Origin: Deltaproteobacteria bacterium
GTDB taxonomy: Bacteria; SAR324; NAC60-12
Direction: 5' to 3'
NCBI GenBank assembly: GCA_003541985.1
Contig: DPLM01000312.1
Coordinates: 1 to 6,195, forward strand
DNA length: 6,195 nt
Shown: positions 1-5,851 of the stretch, piece after piece
Layout: each line of letters opens with the position of its first letter
Numbering within the stretch: the first letter of the stretch is position 1
Position numbers and translations under genes: made by a program
Notes under the pieces: model-generated
Told to the model about the DNA's origin: nothing
The model's input: the letters and a program-made list of their open reading frames with translations, nothing else
The model's database searches: none

Positions 1-208
1 TGAAAGTGTCGTGATTCCAGATTTTGGTATAACTTGATGTTACAGGTTCAAAGAGCCAAAGAGGTGGGTTGGATAGGCTGTCCCGTTTTGATTTTAGTGA
101 TACCGTCAACACCCAATACACCGGGAACAGACTGAACAAAATCATGCTACCCGTGAATAGGTAGGCCCAAAGTTTTGAGAAGCGAACCTGGATGGTCTGA
201 CGCCACAT
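1..208 (-). CDS. ABC transporter permease, MalG-like (CUT1), N-terminal part only
   Basis: This is the second inner-membrane permease of a carbohydrate-type ABC importer, cut by the window edge after 69 codons. The visible protein starts MWRQTIQVRFSK, has one transmembrane segment at about residues 13-35, and then shows FPVYWVLTVSLKSKRD followed by a PPLW motif. The 'FPxYWxxxxSLK' block just after the first helix is typical of MalG-type permeases, where the chain enters the periplasmic loop. The ATG (208-206) overlaps the stop of the upstream permease by one base (TGATG), and GGAG lies 8 nt upstream (220-217, inside the upstream gene), so translation is probably coupled. The EAA loop that contacts the ATPase lies outside the window. 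The family assignment is firm and the substrate is unknown. Confidence 0.9.
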   Translation of the reverse strand, partial: MWRQTIQVRFSKLWAYLFTGSMILFSLFPVYWVLTVSLKSKRDSLSNPPLWLFEPVTSSYTKIWNHDTF

Positions 209-1086
209 CAACTAGACTCCACTTTTCTTTGCAGAGACTGAAGTGCAATAGAAACCGAGAGAATTAGCAACGAAAACAAGATCATTGTCGCCATCGCTTT
301 CCCAATTTGCTGATAGCTATAGGCAGTGCGATAGACAAAGGTTTGTACAACTTCTGTGGCAAGACCTGGCCCTCCGCCAGTGGTACCAAAAACGATATCA
401 AAAACTTTCAAGGTATCAATGATGCGAATAATCACTACCGTCAAAAGCAGCGACCGCAGTATTGGAAAACGAATTTTCCAAAAAATAGTAAATTCACTTG
501 CTCCTTCAACACGAGCAGCCTCAATCGGATCATTCGGCAAGCCTCGCAATCCTGCAAGCATGATGACGAATACAAATGCGGTTTGCCACCAAACATCAAC
601 TGCAACAATTGATGACATGGCTGTTTTGGTGGCACCATAAAAAGCAGAGGGACCAATTCCAAAAATACTAATGAGATGATTGATAATGCCCAGAAAGGGA
701 TCAAACATAACTTTTGACATCAGAGAAACTACAATCCCTGAAACCATAAGCGGCAGCATTAGCATTGCTCGAATCAACTCAGTTGGAATTCTTAATTTTT
801 CTACCTGAACTGCCAAATAGAATCCGAGTGTAATCTCAATTGCAGTCGCTGAAATTGCAAAGGTGATTGTGTTACCAATAACTACCCAAAACTCAGGATC
901 TGATAACAAATTTAGATAGTTTTCAAATCCTACGTAGTCTAATTGATTGCCCCAGTTCCAATTGGTCAGGGAAACAATCATTCCGAAACTGACTGGATAG
1001 ACGGAAGTAAAAATCAACGTTAGCAGGCAAGGAAAAATGAACCAATAGGCAGAGAGGCTGCCAAGGGTCTGGAGAGCCTTAGCCAT
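208..1086 (-). CDS. ABC transporter permease, MalF-like (CUT1)
   Basis: This 292-residue integral membrane protein is the first permease of a sugar-type ABC importer and would form the channel heterodimer with the MalG-like partner encoded next. About six hydrophobic segments are visible, the first at residues 12-38. The cytoplasmic EAA loop that docks on the ATPase is clear at residues 189-209 (EAARVEGASEFTIFWKIRFP, with the conserved Gly at 195). Residues 229-265 carry the family block FDIVFGTTGGGPGLATEVV followed by YRTAYSYQQIGKA. The length is normal for MalF-like proteins that lack the large periplasmic insert of E. coli MalF. The ATG at 1086 has no good Shine-Dalgarno; the leader just upstream is A-rich. 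It lies 62 nt after the binding-protein gene, across a stem-loop, and is probably in the same operon. The substrate cannot be read from the sequence. Confidence 0.95.
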   Translation of the reverse strand: MAKALQTLGSLSAYWFIFPCLLTLIFTSVYPVSFGMIVSLTNWNWGNQLDYVGFENYLNLLSDPEFWVVIGNTITFAISATAIEITLGFYLAVQVEKLRIPTELIRAMLMLPLMVSGIVVSLMSKVMFDPFLGIINHLISIFGIGPSAFYGATKTAMSSIVAVDVWWQTAFVFVIMLAGLRGLPNDPIEAARVEGASEFTIFWKIRFPILRSLLLTVVIIRIIDTLKVFDIVFGTTGGGPGLATEVVQTFVYRTAYSYQQIGKAMATMILFSLLILSVSIALQSLQRKVESS

Positions 1087-1111
1087 CTTAAGTTTTTACA
1101 GGGGGATTTTT

Positions 1112-1142
1112 TTAGCCTGGCAGCAGACAACTACCAAGCTAA
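1112..1142 (-). promoter_or_regulatory. Stem-loop between binding-protein gene and permease gene
   Basis: Read on the minus strand, TTAGCTTGG, a 13-nt loop and CCAGGCTAA form a 9-bp stem (one G-U pair in RNA) starting 6 nt after the binding-protein stop codon. An A-run follows instead of a T-run, so it is not a standard intrinsic terminator for this operon. The position matches the hairpins that commonly follow periplasmic binding-protein genes, which protect the upstream message from 3' exonucleases or cause partial termination. The structure is seen; the function is inferred. Confidence 0.5.
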
Positions 1143-1148
1143 GATAAA

Positions 1149-2516
1149 TTATTTTGAAGCCATTTTTACGAAGTCCGCCTGCGCAGCAGCTCCAGCTGAA
1201 GCAGGACTTTCTCCACCGTAAATAGCTTGAATTACATCAACAATTCGCAGAGCGAATTCGCTCCAACCAGCTTTTTGAACCACTGAAGTTTGTGAGTTCG
1301 GCATTGCAGCAAATACCGCTTCTACGTAACTTTTTGGGAAACTTGCTGCATAATCAGAATCTTTCCAAGTTGACAAACGAGGTGCTCCACCGTGAAGCTT
1401 GCCGATCGCTGAGGCGTTTTGACTATTGGTCATGTATTGAATGAAATACCATCCAGCATCTGCATTGCTGGCATTTTTGGGAATTCCAAAACCCCACTGC
1501 CAATGAGCCGTGTAAGGTTTCCCCTCTTCATTATCTACAGGTATCACTGAGTAACCAATTTTTCCTGCGATCGGGCTATCCTCTGGATTCTCAAATCCAG
1601 GTGCAAATAAGCTAGCATCAATGAAGAACGCGGCTCCTCCTGCCATGAAATGTTGGGACGCATCTGGCCAATCCATGGATTGAATGTTGATTGGTCCTGC
1701 TTTCATCAATTCAGCATAATTCGCTAAGCCTCGTACGATGTCTGGATCATTCATCCTTGGCTTCGACCAGTCTCCTGTAAACCAAACGTTATAAGGTGCA
1801 GAACGATCAACTGATCCAACAGAATTGTTGACTATTCCTGTAATTGTATCAATCAACGTGTCAGAGCGAATCCCTCGCATCACAGCTCCAGAAACAGTTC
1901 CCCCACTGGCTTTCTTGACTTTACGGGATGCAGCCAGCAATTCAGGCATGGATTTAGGCATCTTCCCATCAAGATACTGATTCACATAATCTAAATTGGC
2001 GAACAGGATATATGTCTCAAAGGAGGCTGGAATCCCATGGTACTGCCATTTGCCATCGACCATGTACTTTGTAGCATCCAAAAACCCCTCTGGTATATCT
2101 GCCAAATCATAATCAGGGGCCGTGTGATCTTTGCTGTCAAGATAACCCTGAAGCGAGTGAACAAGTCCATTTGTGTGCTGGGTGTACGCTGTTGAATCCA
2201 TTGGTAAGAAGTAGACATCCATCTGGGAATTACCACCTGAACCGCGTAAGGCTACCTCCATCCGGTCAAAATAGAGATCCTCCGCCATAGTCTGTAATTT
2301 AACATCAATGCCCGTGTCAGATTCAAAATTGTCTAATACAGCTCGAACGCCATCGGTAACAGGATGTTCAGGCATCATAACTGTGATAGATTGTCCAGAA
2401 AATCTTTTCCAATCAAAATCAGCCAGTGCTAGTGTCGCACTAGCAATCAGAGCAAAGCTCCCGATGACCCCAACTCCGAAAAATTTGAAAAGGGTCTTGT
2501 TAAGAAAAAAACTCAT
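1149..2516 (-). CDS. Extracellular solute-binding protein, family 1 (sugar-type ABC importer)
   Basis: This is the periplasmic receptor that delivers solute to the permease pair encoded downstream. From the ATG at 2516 it has 455 residues. Residues 1-32 form a Sec signal peptide: Lys7 and Lys11, a hydrophobic core, and ALA before the predicted cleavage ahead of DFDW. The mature part has family 1 (MalE-like) features: the first strand SITVMMPEHP (about 43-52), the hinge-side segment IPASFETYILFANLDYV (about 162-178), and GWYFIQYMTNSQNAS near 355-369, equivalent to the 'Fxxyltspe' helix. A GTG at 2522 in the same frame would add Met-Lys, but the GGAG at 2525-2522 overlaps that GTG and lies 5 nt from the ATG, so I chose the ATG. 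Many aromatic residues (for example WQWGFGIP) fit sugar stacking, but the ligand is unknown. Confidence 0.95.
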   Translation of the reverse strand: MSFFLNKTLFKFFGVGVIGSFALIASATLALADFDWKRFSGQSITVMMPEHPVTDGVRAVLDNFESDTGIDVKLQTMAEDLYFDRMEVALRGSGGNSQMDVYFLPMDSTAYTQHTNGLVHSLQGYLDSKDHTAPDYDLADIPEGFLDATKYMVDGKWQYHGIPASFETYILFANLDYVNQYLDGKMPKSMPELLAASRKVKKASGGTVSGAVMRGIRSDTLIDTITGIVNNSVGSVDRSAPYNVWFTGDWSKPRMNDPDIVRGLANYAELMKAGPINIQSMDWPDASQHFMAGGAAFFIDASLFAPGFENPEDSPIAGKIGYSVIPVDNEEGKPYTAHWQWGFGIPKNASNADAGWYFIQYMTNSQNASAIGKLHGGAPRLSTWKDSDYAASFPKSYVEAVFAAMPNSQTSVVQKAGWSEFALRIVDVIQAIYGGESPASAGAAAQADFVKMASK

Positions 2517-2521
2517 TTTCA

Positions 2522-2525
2522 CTCC
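2522..2525 (-). promoter_or_regulatory. Shine-Dalgarno that decides the binding-protein start
   Basis: GGAG on the minus strand ends 5 nt before the ATG at 2516-2514. Its last G is also the first base of the upstream in-frame GTG (2522-2520), so the ribosome could not use this site to start at GTG. This supports ATG as the start. Confidence 0.75.
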
Positions 2526-2545
2526 AAATTAGAATTAAGAAAACC

Positions 2546-2569
2546 GTCAATGATTTAACCAATTTTGAC
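2546..2569. repeat. Short inverted repeat GTCAA/TTGAC in the ABC-operon leader
   Basis: GTCAA (2546-2550) and TTGAC (2565-2569) are separated by 14 bp, in the expected 5' leader of the binding-protein gene. GTCAA recurs at 2608-2612 and overlaps the candidate -35. At 5 bp per arm this may be chance in AT-rich DNA, but its position downstream of the predicted start site would suit a repressor. Confidence 0.25.
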
Positions 2570-2583
2570 TCATGTCGAGGTGC

Positions 2584-2612
2584 GTGATAGTTGATTTAAA
2601 AGAGTTAGTCAA
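2584..2612 (-). promoter_or_regulatory. Candidate sigma-70 promoter for the ABC operon
   Basis: On the minus strand, TTGACT (2612-2607, 5 of 6 matches to the -35 consensus) and TATCAC (2589-2584, 4 of 6 matches to the -10 consensus) are separated by exactly 17 bp. Transcription would start near 2577 and give a leader of about 60 nt before the ATG at 2516. It is the best promoter match in the divergent region by eye. Confidence 0.45.
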
Positions 2613-2617
2613 CACTC

Positions 2618-2641
2618 ATATTTGGATAGGTTTTCAAATAT
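2618..2641. repeat. Inverted repeat ATATTTG / CAAATAT
   Basis: A perfect 7-bp inverted repeat (2618-2624 and 2635-2641) with a 10-bp spacer, in the centre of the divergent region. It contains the ATTTGG half-site that recurs at 2656-2661 and 2696-2701, so it may be one of several sites for one regulator. Confidence 0.4.
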
Positions 2642-2650
2642 ACTCAAAAC

Positions 2651-2680
2651 TTGGTATTTGGTTTAAATTTTCGATAAATA
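2651..2680 (+). promoter_or_regulatory. Weak candidate promoter for the TTT operon
   Basis: TTGGTA (2651-2656) could be a -35 element, with GATAAA (2673-2678, 16-bp spacing) or TAAATA (2675-2680, 18-bp spacing) as -10. The start would fall near 2685-2688, just before the palindrome at 2696-2711. AT-rich DNA offers many such matches, so this is tentative. Confidence 0.3.
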
Positions 2681-2714
2681 TTTTTACTAGACAAAATTTG
2701 GAATACCAAATACC
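2653..2714. repeat. Spaced inverted repeat GGTATTTGGT / ACCAAATACC
   Basis: A perfect 10-bp inverted repeat: 2653-2662 and 2705-2714, with 42 bp between the arms. The arms flank the candidate -10 and start site of tctC. The right arm is shared with the compact palindrome at 2696-2711. A dimeric or tetrameric regulator bridging the arms could control the promoter between them; this is inference. Confidence 0.45.
2696..2711. promoter_or_regulatory. Candidate operator palindrome ATTTGG-N4-CCAAAT
   Basis: Perfect 6-bp arms (2696-2701 and 2706-2711) with the spacer AATA make a 16-bp dyad of the size bound by a winged-helix dimer. It ends 38 nt before the tctC ATG, in the expected early leader, where repressor binding would block transcription. 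The neighbouring broken GntR-type gene is the obvious candidate regulator. The dyad is seen; the role is inferred. Confidence 0.45.
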
Positions 2715-2738
2715 TTTCACCGCTCTTTACCATTCTCA

Positions 2739-2745
2739 AAGGAGG
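2739..2745 (+). promoter_or_regulatory. Strong ribosome binding site of tctC
   Basis: AAGGAGG is a full Shine-Dalgarno match and ends 4 nt before the ATG at 2750. It is by far the best in the window, consistent with high synthesis of the binding protein, and contrasts with the absence of one before tctB. Confidence 0.85.
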
Positions 2746-2749
2746 AAAC

Positions 2750-3700
2750 ATGAAGAAACTATTCACGAAAGCTTTAGCAGCAATGATCCTGCTCGGGGGC
2801 ACACTAGCAAATGCTAGTGACTATCCAAACAAAACTGTGGAGGTAATCACCCATGCGGGAGCGGGTGGGGGGACTGACGTTACAGCTCGCATGATGATGC
2901 TTCGCGCACGCAGAGTGTTGGGCCAGGACATGGTCGTTGTTAACAAGCGGGGCGGTGGCGGCTCTGTAGCCATGGATTACTATTTAAAACAGCCAGCTGA
3001 TGGCTATTCCATTTTAACCTTCACTATTGGACACGCTGCTGAACTAGCAAAAAACAAAACCAAGATGACACTGGATGATGTCCGCCCAATCGCCAGAGGA
3101 ACAGATGACCCCCAAATTTTGATGGTACGCTGTGGAGTCTATAACGATGCTCAGAGTTTCGTAAATGCCCAAATGGATTCACCGTTGACCTATGGCACAA
3201 CACACCTTGGCAATATTGATGACGTTTCCGCATTCATGTTTACAAAGCGTGGGAACTTAGCTACCCCAAAAATTGTACCCTTTGATGGTGGTGGTGAATT
3301 GGCTACCCAATTGGTGGCAGGCGCAGTCGATGTCGGTGTTTTAAATCTTGCAGAAGCTGGAGCCCAAATCGAAGCAGGAGATATCTGTCCGATTGTTGTT
3401 CTTGCTGACGAGAGAATGTCTGCTATCTCAGATGTCTCGACTGCAAAAGAGTTAGGTATCCCTGTTAGCTTTTCAACTGTCAGGGGGTTTGTCGTCCACA
3501 AAGATGTTCCAGATGATGTTGCTAAGAAGATTGAAGATTCCCTTGTCAAAGCCATGAAGCACGGTGTATATCAAGGTTTCCTCACCTCTGTGGGCTTAGA
3601 CGCCACATCAGTAGCCGGATCTGATGTATGGGGTAACCAATTGCAGACAATGGTTACCGATATGAAAGATGCCCTTACTGAATTGGGTTTTATTCAATAA
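2750..3700 (+). CDS. tctC: TTT transporter periplasmic binding protein (TctC/Bug family)
   Basis: This 316-residue periplasmic receptor belongs to a tripartite tricarboxylate transporter. It captures an organic acid or related solute and passes it to TctA/TctB. Residues 1-22 are a signal peptide (MKKLFTKA, hydrophobic core, ANA before SDYP). Family features follow: DYPNKTVEVIT, then the glycine-rich ligand loop HAGAGGGTDVTARM at 35-48, VVVNKRGGGGS at about 62-72, and PADGYSILTF near 82-91, equivalent to the usual 'pDGYTLl'. Later, VPFDGGGELATQLVAGAVDVGV matches the 'VPYkGggpal..llgGqvDv' block. The length is normal. The mature protein has two cysteines (128 and 213) that could pair. The symbol marks the family only; the ligand is not shown to be citrate. 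It has a strong RBS and is first gene of the operon. Confidence 0.95.
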   Translation: MKKLFTKALAAMILLGGTLANASDYPNKTVEVITHAGAGGGTDVTARMMMLRARRVLGQDMVVVNKRGGGGSVAMDYYLKQPADGYSILTFTIGHAAELAKNKTKMTLDDVRPIARGTDDPQILMVRCGVYNDAQSFVNAQMDSPLTYGTTHLGNIDDVSAFMFTKRGNLATPKIVPFDGGGELATQLVAGAVDVGVLNLAEAGAQIEAGDICPIVVLADERMSAISDVSTAKELGIPVSFSTVRGFVVHKDVPDDVAKKIEDSLVKAMKHGVYQGFLTSVGLDATSVAGSDVWGNQLQTMVTDMKDALTELGFIQ

Positions 3701-3710
3701 TTTCTGTCTT

Positions 3711-3734
3711 TGTACCCTATTTCTTTGGGGTACA
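3711..3734 (+). promoter_or_regulatory. Stem-loop between tctC and tctB
   Basis: TGTACCC (3711-3717) and GGGTACA (3728-3734) form a perfect 7-bp stem with a 10-nt loop, starting 11 nt after the tctC stop. TCCTCCC follows, so there is no T-tract and no standard terminator. It may act as a 3' stabiliser for the tctC message or a partial terminator that lowers tctBA output, like the stem-loop after the ABC binding-protein gene. Confidence 0.5.
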
Positions 3735-3757
3735 TCCTCCCTCGTTAGCTCTCTACG

Positions 3758-4240
3758 ATGACTGTTCAATCCAAAGATTCAGACACTAGTTCACTTAATA
3801 CCAGTCGATGGTTGATCCCCGGATTGATCATCTTGTTTTGTATAGTTGCTTTTTATTTCACTACTCAATTTGATCGAGTCCCGGAGATCCTCAAGCGAGG
3901 GATCCAACCATCCGATTTTCCACAGTTAATTCTTCTGTTGCTGACAGCACTTGCATGCCTGCTCCCCTTTGAAAATATTCAATACAACCGGCCAGCTATT
4001 CCTCCTTCAGTTTTCATTTCCTTAACGTTAATGATCATTTTTGTTCTTTTGACCCATCTAGATTTCTTTATTGCTCTTGGATGCTTTGGTGGATTGCTCT
4101 CCTTCAGCTGGGGTGAGCGCAGATTGGGGACTTTATTCTTGGTTACCCTGCTTCTTCCAACATTTGTTTTCTTTCTCTTCGATCTGGTCTTTGAAGTCCG
4201 CTTCCCACGCGGTTTGTTGACAAATCTTTGGTACGGATAA
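3758..4240 (+). CDS. tctB: TTT transporter small membrane subunit (TctB family)
   Basis: This 160-residue protein is the small inner-membrane subunit that accompanies TctA. After a polar N-terminus rich in Ser, Thr and Asp (residues 1-16), hydrophobic segments occur at about 18-35, 54-71, 84-99, 101-116 and 123-145. The loop GIQPSDFPQLI (about 48-58) corresponds to the 'GPgfFPrll' motif of the family, and the end carries RFPRGLLTN (148-156), the usual C-terminal 'lPrGll' signature. TctB sequences are weakly conserved, so the call also rests on size, topology and its place between tctC and tctA. The ATG at 3758 has no recognisable Shine-Dalgarno. It lies 57 nt after tctC across a stem-loop and 3 nt before tctA. 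Confidence 0.9.
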   Translation: MTVQSKDSDTSSLNTSRWLIPGLIILFCIVAFYFTTQFDRVPEILKRGIQPSDFPQLILLLLTALACLLPFENIQYNRPAIPPSVFISLTLMIIFVLLTHLDFFIALGCFGGLLSFSWGERRLGTLFLVTLLLPTFVFFLFDLVFEVRFPRGLLTNLWYG

Positions 4241-4243
4241 TAT

Positions 4244-5722
4244 TTGGAAGCCATCTTCTCTGGTTTATGGGCCTTAGCTGACCCGATGTTGCTGTTTTTA
4301 ATTGTGCTTGCAACTCTTGGAGGCATTCTTGTCGGAGCACTCCCAGGTCTGAATGCCACCAATGGGGTTGCTTTGTTGCTCCCTTTTACCATCACGATGG
4401 AACCCATTTCAGCGATTGCGGTACTGACAACCATTTATTGTGCTGCAACCTTTGCTGGAGCGGTGACCGCAATTTTGATAAACACCCCAGGGACATCAGC
4501 GAGCGCTACCACGTGCCTTGATGGATATCCCCTTGCTCAACGCGGTGAGGCGGGAAGAGCTCTCGGAATGGCAGCTGTTTCATCGACAATTGGTGGAATC
4601 ATAAGCGTCCTTTGTTTGATGGCAGCAGCTCCTTTGCTGGCTGGTGCAGCTTATAAGTTTGCCCCTCCCGAATATTTTGCTCTGACTGTCTTTGGCCTTT
4701 CCATGCTTGCTTCTATTGGTGAAGAGTCTTCCATAAAGAGTATAATGTCTGGGGCCTTCGGAGTTTTGTTGGCAACAGTAGGGATTGATCTGCTAACCAC
4801 AGTTGAGCGTTTTACATTTGGAATAAACGAATTAACAGAGGGAATTGGCTTTGTACCAGTCATGATTGGGGTGTTTGGAATTGCAGAACTGTTGGCTCAG
4901 GCTGGTCAACTGGGAATTTTCCGCGAGAGAATAACCCTGCGTGCGATTCAACTACCAAGCAAAGCGGACTACAAGAAAACTTGGAAGGCGATTTTACGTT
5001 CATCGGGAATTGGCACTTTTATCGGAATTTTACCCGCTGAAGGAGCGACTATCGCTTCGATGATAGGTTACAATGAAGCCAAGCGATGGTCAAAAACCCC
5101 AGAGGAATTCGGAAAGGGTTCCATTGAAGGTATTGCTGGTAGCGAGGCCGCCAATAATTCAGCAACTGGGGGCGCAATGGTTCCCACATTAGCGCTTGGG
5201 ATCCCTGGAAGTCCCACTGCGGCCGTAATTCTCGCTGGATTGATGGTCCACGGACTTCGTCCTGGACCAACCATGTTTACCGAGCAGTCAACATTCGTCT
5301 TCGCTATTTTCTGGTCCATGCTGCTTGTCAATGTGCTGTTTTTTTTCATCGGCTTGTACGGAGCACGAATCTTCGCTCGTGCCACTTTAATTCCACTGAC
5401 CATTCTTTGGCCCATGGTTTTCCTTTTTTCCATCGTTGGAGCCTATGCCCTGGACCAGTCCATGATTGATGTCTGGATTGCTCTGATTTTTGGTGTGATC
5501 GGATACCTGATGCGAAGGTATGGATTTTCAGTGGTTTCTTTAGCGATCGGCCTTATTTTGGGGGGGATGCTTGAAAAGAGGCTTGGGCAGAGCATGGTGA
5601 TGTTGGACGAACAATGGTGGTTGATTGCTACAAGACCACTTTCTTTGTTTTTCCTCGTTTTGACGGTTTTGGCTCTGGCTGGACCCGCATTACTGAAAAA
5701 AATAAAAAAATTTAAATCATGA
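4244..5722 (+). CDS. tctA: TTT transporter large membrane subunit (TctA family)
   Basis: This 492-residue permease, with roughly a dozen hydrophobic segments, is the translocating subunit and probably uses a cation gradient, as known for the family. The two conserved TctA regions are clear: GALPGLNATNGVALLLPFTI (31-50) with PGTSASATTCLDGYPLAQRG (82-101) in the first half, and residues about 257-343 in the second half, including LPAEGATIAS, YNEAKRWSKTPEEFGKG, EAANNSATGG, LALGIPGSPTAAV and HGLRPGP. The length is normal. The start is TTG at 4244, with a weak GGA 6 nt upstream inside the end of tctB. The resulting N-terminus MEAIFSGL fits the usual 'ME.l..G' opening, and the next ATG (4286) would remove part of the first helix. 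The C-terminus is lysine-rich. The substrate is unknown. Confidence 0.95.
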   Translation: MEAIFSGLWALADPMLLFLIVLATLGGILVGALPGLNATNGVALLLPFTITMEPISAIAVLTTIYCAATFAGAVTAILINTPGTSASATTCLDGYPLAQRGEAGRALGMAAVSSTIGGIISVLCLMAAAPLLAGAAYKFAPPEYFALTVFGLSMLASIGEESSIKSIMSGAFGVLLATVGIDLLTTVERFTFGINELTEGIGFVPVMIGVFGIAELLAQAGQLGIFRERITLRAIQLPSKADYKKTWKAILRSSGIGTFIGILPAEGATIASMIGYNEAKRWSKTPEEFGKGSIEGIAGSEAANNSATGGAMVPTLALGIPGSPTAAVILAGLMVHGLRPGPTMFTEQSTFVFAIFWSMLLVNVLFFFIGLYGARIFARATLIPLTILWPMVFLFSIVGAYALDQSMIDVWIALIFGVIGYLMRRYGFSVVSLAIGLILGGMLEKRLGQSMVMLDEQWWLIATRPLSLFFLVLTVLALAGPALLKKIKKFKS

Positions 5723-5736
5723 GAGTCTGCATTTTG

Positions 5737-5757
5737 TCAATATGTTTAACATATTGA
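5737..5757. repeat. Near-continuous palindrome after tctA (10-bp arms, 1-nt centre)
   Basis: TCAATATGTT (5737-5746) and AACATATTGA (5748-5757) are perfect inverted copies around a single T. It starts 15 bp after the tctA stop. As RNA it would be a weak, AU-rich hairpin, and no T-tract follows on either strand, so a terminator is doubtful. The near-zero spacer suits a protein-binding operator better, perhaps for the adjacent regulator gene. Confidence 0.5.
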
Positions 5758-5776
5758 ATACTTAGCATTTAAGTAT
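5758..5776. repeat. Second inverted repeat abutting the first
   Basis: ATACTTA (5758-5764) and TAAGTAT (5770-5776) are perfect inverted copies with a 5-bp spacer, beginning at the base after the first palindrome ends. The sequence differs from the first, so it is not a simple duplication. The rest of 5777-5851 is AT-rich and shows no gene. Confidence 0.4.
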
Positions 5777-5821
5777 CTCAAAATTGCTTATCAAGCGTAT
5801 TACTTTAATTTTTGGATTTAA

Positions 5822-5827
5822 GATAAT
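5822..5827 (+). promoter_or_regulatory. Possible -10 element for the regulator gene
   Basis: GATAAT matches the -10 consensus at 5 of 6 positions, with no good -35 at the right distance. Transcription would start near 5834, 18 nt before the ATG. The match is weak in AT-rich DNA. Confidence 0.22.
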
Positions 5828-5851
5828 CTAATTCAAAAGTTGTAAGAGTAG

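Noticed and set aside
307..640. Two overlapping plus-strand open frames inside the MalF-like permease gene
   Set aside because: Both are antisense to a gene with a clear EAA loop, and their products look like random translations.
2517..2522. GTG at 2522 as start of the binding protein
   Set aside because: The GGAG Shine-Dalgarno overlaps this codon; the ATG at 2516 is correctly spaced from it.
2572..2817. Open frame of 81 codons on the plus strand running into tctC
   Set aside because: It crosses the control region and overlaps the tctC start in another frame, with no RBS and no recognisable protein pattern.
3190..3555. Open frame of 121 codons on the minus strand inside tctC
   Set aside because: It lies wholly antisense to a well-supported binding-protein gene and resembles no family.
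3979..4434. Open frame of 151 codons on the minus strand over tctB and tctA
   Set aside because: Its product is rich in Lys, Arg and Ser with no family pattern, and it is antisense to the tctB/tctA junction whose products are recognisable. It is a shadow frame.
5068..5433. Open frame of 121 codons on the minus strand inside tctA
   Set aside because: It lies antisense to the most conserved part of TctA and has no recognisable domain or RBS.
5737..5776. Rho-independent terminator after tctA
   Set aside because: The stems are AU-rich and no T-tract follows on either strand, so the standard terminator form is not met.
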